A DNA stretch of 64,000 nt from a candidate division WOR-3 bacterium (lineage in GTDB: Bacteria; Hydrothermota; Tepidihabitantia; Tepidihabitantales; Tepidihabitantaceae). The translations under genes and the position numbers were made by a program. The stretch covers positions 248,001 to 312,000 of the forward strand of contig JABLXZ010000002.1 in NCBI GenBank assembly GCA_013177935.1, given 5' to 3'. This document shows, piece by piece, positions 60,963 to 64,000 of this stretch (within the stretch, counting starts at the first letter, position 1; each line of letters begins with the position of its first letter). Below the pieces are notes generated by a model that was given only the letters and a program-made list of their open reading frames with translations, was not told the DNA's origin and did no database searches.

Positions 60963-62380
60963 AGTGCTACTTTGGGCACATCGCAACTTGCTCTGTTGGT
61001 GTTGTTCATTCCAGTTTTATTGTTTTTTAGTAAAGCGAACCAGAGATACCCCATATTGATTGTAAGACCAATGGTTGAGCCCAGCGCTAATCCGGGAATG
61101 CCAAGGGGTCGAACAAGAGCAAGGTCAAAAATTGCGGTGGCAGCGGCGCCAAGGAGGGCAGCGAAGACCGGTGTTCGGGTGTCTTTTTTACCCCGGAAGT
61201 AGGCGGTAAGGATAGCGGATGCGGTGAAGGGCAATAGACCAAAACCGAGTATGGCAAGGGCGATTGCGGTGGTTGAACCTGCCTCGCTGGTGAAGGCACC
61301 ATGTTCGTAAAGAAGCCGGACAAGCAAACGAGCAACGAAGGAAAGAAGGATGCTGGCGGGGATAAGGATGATGGTCGATAATTTGAGAAGGCGTTCGGTT
61401 TCGCGCCGGAGACGCACGGTGTTACCGGTTGCGGCAAGTTCACTTGCCCGGGTAAAGAAAACCGTGCCGATTGATGCGGCGATGAGGTTGCAGGGAAAGG
61501 CAAATAGCCGGTCGGCATAACCGAGGATGGCGATGCTGCCCGAGGGTAAAAAGGAGGAAAAGAGCCGACCAAGCGCGAGGTTGACCGGTCGGATGAAAAG
61601 GAAAGCAAGGAGCGGGGTGGCGAGATAAAGAAATTCTCGAACGCCAGGGTCGCGGATTGTCTGGAAAAGACGATGCCCGGTAAAGATTAGTGGTGCGAGC
61701 GTTACTGCCAGACCAATGAGATGTCCAGTACTCCAGCCGGCAGCCAGGGCAAATGTGCCACTTTTTTTTGCCCAGAAGATTATAAACAGGATTGCGACGG
61801 AATTGATAATCGGGTCGATGAGACGGGGAATGGCAAATTTGCGCCGGGAGTTGTGATAGGCACCGGTGGCAGAGATAAGGATTAACGCTGCGGGTACAAT
61901 CGCCATAAAACGGGTGATGGTGAGCGCGAGAGTGCGGGTTTGGGGGCTGATTTTGGGGGCAAAGATGGCGACGAGGAGCGGTGCCGCGAAAAAAGTGAAG
62001 AGGAGGATGACAATTGAAAAGAGAAAGCCGAGGGTCCAGAGTGAGGCGAAGAGTTGGCGGAAACTAACTTGATTTTTGCACATCTTGCGTTCGACAAGAA
62101 GGGGTAGGGCACAAACATCAAAGGTGCTGGAGATAAAACCACCACCAACGGTGGTGATGGTTTCGCCCACGCGGTAGGCGTCAACAATCGGCATGGTACC
62201 AAAAATATGAGCAAGAAGCAGTTCGCGCACAAATCCCAGGACTTTGGAAAGGGCGGTTAACAGGGTGACGGTAAGGGCGCGAGAGATGGTTGAGTGCGAA
62301 ATGCCCAAAGTAGCATGTGAAGTATTGGCAACGATGTGCGGTAAGGAGTCTTCCGGGAGCGCAGGGCGGGAAAATGCCAT
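60959..62380 (-). CDS. MurJ/Wzx-type lipid-linked oligosaccharide flippase
   Basis: 473 aa with 14 or so hydrophobic segments. The sequence reads as MurJ/MviN: ALSKVLGFVRELLLAHIFG (about 44-62), and a long alternating helix pattern with FFTRASELAA near the middle. MurJ flips lipid II; MurJ-like proteins also serve as the Wzx flippase in polysaccharide loci. Its place between a sugar aminotransferase and a polymerase favours the latter, without proof. Confidence 0.85.
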   Translation of the reverse strand: MAFSRPALPEDSLPHIVANTSHATLGISHSTISRALTVTLLTALSKVLGFVRELLLAHIFGTMPIVDAYRVGETITTVGGGFISSTFDVCALPLLVERKMCKNQVSFRQLFASLWTLGFLFSIVILLFTFFAAPLLVAIFAPKISPQTRTLALTITRFMAIVPAALILISATGAYHNSRRKFAIPRLIDPIINSVAILFIIFWAKKSGTFALAAGWSTGHLIGLAVTLAPLIFTGHRLFQTIRDPGVREFLYLATPLLAFLFIRPVNLALGRLFSSFLPSGSIAILGYADRLFAFPCNLIAASIGTVFFTRASELAATGNTVRLRRETERLLKLSTIILIPASILLSFVARLLVRLLYEHGAFTSEAGSTTAIALAILGFGLLPFTASAILTAYFRGKKDTRTPVFAALLGAAATAIFDLALVRPLGIPGLALGSTIGLTINMGYLWFALLKNNKTGMNNTNRASCDVPKVAL

Positions 62381-62383
62381 TGG

Positions 62384-63532
62384 TTAGACCGCTACCGTTT
62401 CTCGGGAACAAAGACACTCTTCAACACGCTGGACGACAAATGCAATCTCTTCGGGTTCCAGAAGCGGTTCAATGGGCAGGGAGAGGACTTCACGCGCTGC
62501 TCTTTCTGCTTCTTTCAGATCACCGGCGATGCGGCAGCGAGAAGCAAACAGTTTCATCTTATGCAGGGGTATGGGGTAATAGACCATCGTCGCCACTTTT
62601 GCCTGGTCAAGGTGCTGTTTCAATCGGTCCCGTTCCGGGTGGCGAATGGTGTACTGGTGAAACACATGTTCTCCGTTTACCGGAAGCTGGGGAACGGTGA
62701 GCGCCGGAATCGTGCTGAGTGCGGCATTGTAGGCGGTGGCGATTTTGACCCGTCGGGTATTGAACTCTTCCAGTGCGGAGAAGCGGGCAAGCAGGATTGC
62801 CGCCTGCAGGGTGTCAAGCCGGCTGTTGTAACCGAGATAGTCAACATTGTATTTGTCTTTGCCGCCGTGGCGGCGCAGGATGTCAACGAACTCGGCGATG
62901 GTTTGGTCGTCAGTTGTTACGATACCGCCGTCACCAAATCCGCCCAGATTTTTGCTCGGGAAAAAGCTGAAGGCACCGGCGTCACCCCAGGCACCACATT
63001 TTCTGCCCTGATAAGAGGCACCGAACGCCTGGGCGACATCTTCAAGGATAAAGAGGTTGTGTTTTTGAGCGAGCTCTTTCAGTTGCGCCATCGGGCAAGT
63101 CTGACCATAGAGGTGAACCGGGATGATGCCGACGGTGTTTTTTGTCAGCGCCCTTTCAACCAGTGCGGGGTTGATGTTAAAAGTTAGCGGGTCGATGTCG
63201 ACAAACACCGGTGTTGCACCGGCGCGAAGGATGGCGTCAGCGGTCGCGGCAAAAGTGAAAGGGGTTGTGATTACCTCAGCATCAGGGGTCCAGAAATCAT
63301 TGCCGGTGCGTTTGTACGCCAGGGCGCGCAGGGCGAGGACAAGGGCGTCGGTTCCTGAAGCGACACCGATGGCATATCGGGTTCCAATGTACTGAGCGAC
63401 TTTCTGCTCCAGGTCTCGAACCTCCGGACCCATAATCCACTGCTGATGATTAAGTGCCGTTTCCAGCCGCTGGTCAATGGCAGCTTTGAGATAACGATAC
63501 TGACGTTTCAGGTCAAGGATTGGGACTTCCAT
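62384..63532 (-). CDS. DegT/DnrJ/EryC1 aminotransferase, WbpE-like
   Basis: 382 aa. The PLP lysine lies in FFPSKNLGGFGDGG (about 193-206), with ASGTDALVLALRAL and FILEDVAQAFGASY as family marks. The direct upstream neighbour is a WbpD-like acetyltransferase, the pair that makes UDP-2,3-diacetamido sugars from UDP-3-keto-GlcNAcA. On that basis it is probably the 3-aminotransferase. It is only about as similar to the other DegT gene in this operon as family members usually are. Confidence 0.88.
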   Translation of the reverse strand: MEVPILDLKRQYRYLKAAIDQRLETALNHQQWIMGPEVRDLEQKVAQYIGTRYAIGVASGTDALVLALRALAYKRTGNDFWTPDAEVITTPFTFAATADAILRAGATPVFVDIDPLTFNINPALVERALTKNTVGIIPVHLYGQTCPMAQLKELAQKHNLFILEDVAQAFGASYQGRKCGAWGDAGAFSFFPSKNLGGFGDGGIVTTDDQTIAEFVDILRRHGGKDKYNVDYLGYNSRLDTLQAAILLARFSALEEFNTRRVKIATAYNAALSTIPALTVPQLPVNGEHVFHQYTIRHPERDRLKQHLDQAKVATMVYYPIPLHKMKLFASRCRIAGDLKEAERAAREVLSLPIEPLLEPEEIAFVVQRVEECLCSRETVAV

Positions 63533-64000
63533 TTACTTCTCCTTTAGCGGTTTTAAACCACCTTCATCATCGGGTTGATACTCATTGCCACAGTGCGGGC
63601 AGCGGGCACGGTGGTCATCGACCACCAGTTTGGTGCCACATTTGCACACCCAGCCAATAGGCCGCGCCGGAACACCGGCGACCAGGGCGTAATCAGGAAC
63701 ATCTCTGGTGACAACCGCGCCGGCGCCGATGAGGGCGTAACGGCCAATAGTGTTACCGCACACAATCGTTGCATTGGCACCAATTGAGGCGCCCTTTTTC
63801 ACCAGGGTGGGTTTGAATTCGGCTTTGCGCTCAATAAAGGCGCGCGGGTTGATGACATTGGTAAAGACACAGGAAGGACCACAAAACACCCCTTCTTCAA
63901 GGCAGACCCCTTTGTAGAGTGATACATTGTTCTGAACTTTGCAATTGTCACCGACGGTTACCCCTTCGGCGACAAACACATTCTGCCCGAATACGCAGTT
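63533..64000 (-). CDS. WbpD-like N-acetyltransferase with C-terminal zinc ribbon (5' end beyond the right edge)
   Basis: 155 codons are visible; the frame is still open at the window end, where it reads [13 protein letters not shown], so the start lies outside. Hexapeptide repeats with [16 protein letters not shown] and [20 protein letters not shown] match WbpD/WlbB UDP-2-acetamido-3-amino sugar acetyltransferases. After them comes CKCGTKL..RCPHCGN, a four-cysteine ribbon that classic WbpD lacks. A GTG at 63979 is inside the helix, not the true start. It acetylates the product of the aminotransferase downstream. Confidence 0.88.
   Translation of the reverse strand, partial: NCVFGQNVFVAEGVTVGDNCKVQNNVSLYKGVCLEEGVFCGPSCVFTNVINPRAFIERKAEFKPTLVKKGASIGANATIVCGNTIGRYALIGAGAVVTRDVPDYALVAGVPARPIGWVCKCGTKLVVDDHRARCPHCGNEYQPDDEGGLKPLKEK

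Overview
The window looks like part of a chromosome from an uncultured, free-living Gram-negative-type bacterium. The clues are a Wzx/Wzy/Wzc-type surface polysaccharide locus, a Bat (aerotolerance-type) operon, lipoproteins, and a secreted LytM peptidase whose C-terminus resembles type IX secretion sorting domains. The mixture (Bat operon, EndoQ, AsnA, DUF4416, sorting-like C-terminus) fits the FCB / WOR-3-like candidate phyla best. That placement is inference, because there is no rRNA in the window. I recognised no rRNA, tRNA, CRISPR array, transposase or phage gene.

Layout. 1-9.2 kb: a MarC-type membrane protein, then a Bat operon (moxR, DUF58, a DUF4381-like protein, batA, a fused batB-batC, batD, batE). 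9.3-11.5 kb: a gamma-carbonic-anhydrase-like protein, and a ribokinase-type kinase overlapping a small transaldolase. 12-17.5 kb: a GT4 glycosyltransferase with a large C-terminal extension coupled to a GH130 phosphorylase, a PD40 propeller protein, a PrsW-type protease and a small membrane protein. 17.5-22.3 kb: a glycosyltransferase, an ABC exporter (ATPase and two permeases) and pdxA. 22.7-33.2 kb: asnA with a lysine-rich tail, a YhiN-type flavoprotein, an M23 peptidase, a methyltransferase, EndoQ, a HIT protein, a HAD hydrolase, acpS, topA and a PPC/DUF296 protein. 33.5-41.9 kb: a CvpA-like protein, a second transaldolase, transketolase, two class I/II aminotransferases, aspartokinase, scpB and DUF4416. 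42-48.6 kb: a 54-residue SHOCT-like protein, an acyltransferase, holA, leuS, a coiled-coil membrane protein and guaA. 48.9-51.2 kb (minus strand): two related lipoproteins and an acyltransferase-fold protein. 51.5-64 kb (minus strand): a surface polysaccharide operon running in from beyond the right edge.

Three patterns run across the window. (1) Many genes that begin a transcription unit have a sigma70-like -35/-10 pair whose -10 box lies only about 6-9 bases before the start codon, with no Shine-Dalgarno. They should give leaderless mRNAs, while genes inside operons keep Shine-Dalgarno sites or ATGA/TTGA overlaps. (2) A family of C-rich/G-rich dyad repeats (core CCCTCCCATAAAGGG) occurs at seven places, usually as a short degenerate tandem array with its own linker and period. 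Inside the Bat operon the periods are multiples of three and the arrays are translated. (3) The + strand is G-rich in plus-strand genes and also in sampled minus-strand polysaccharide genes, as expected from replication-linked skew without an origin or terminus in the window.

How the genes fit together: the polysaccharide operon holds sugar-nucleotide modification (WbpD- and WbpE-like), a lipid-linked initiating transferase, glycosyltransferases, a deacetylase and acyltransferase pair, a MurJ/Wzx-type flippase, a Wzy-type polymerase and a Wzc tyrosine kinase. The aminotransferase-aspartokinase pair suggests diaminopimelate/lysine synthesis. Transaldolase with transketolase supplies the non-oxidative pentose phosphate pathway.
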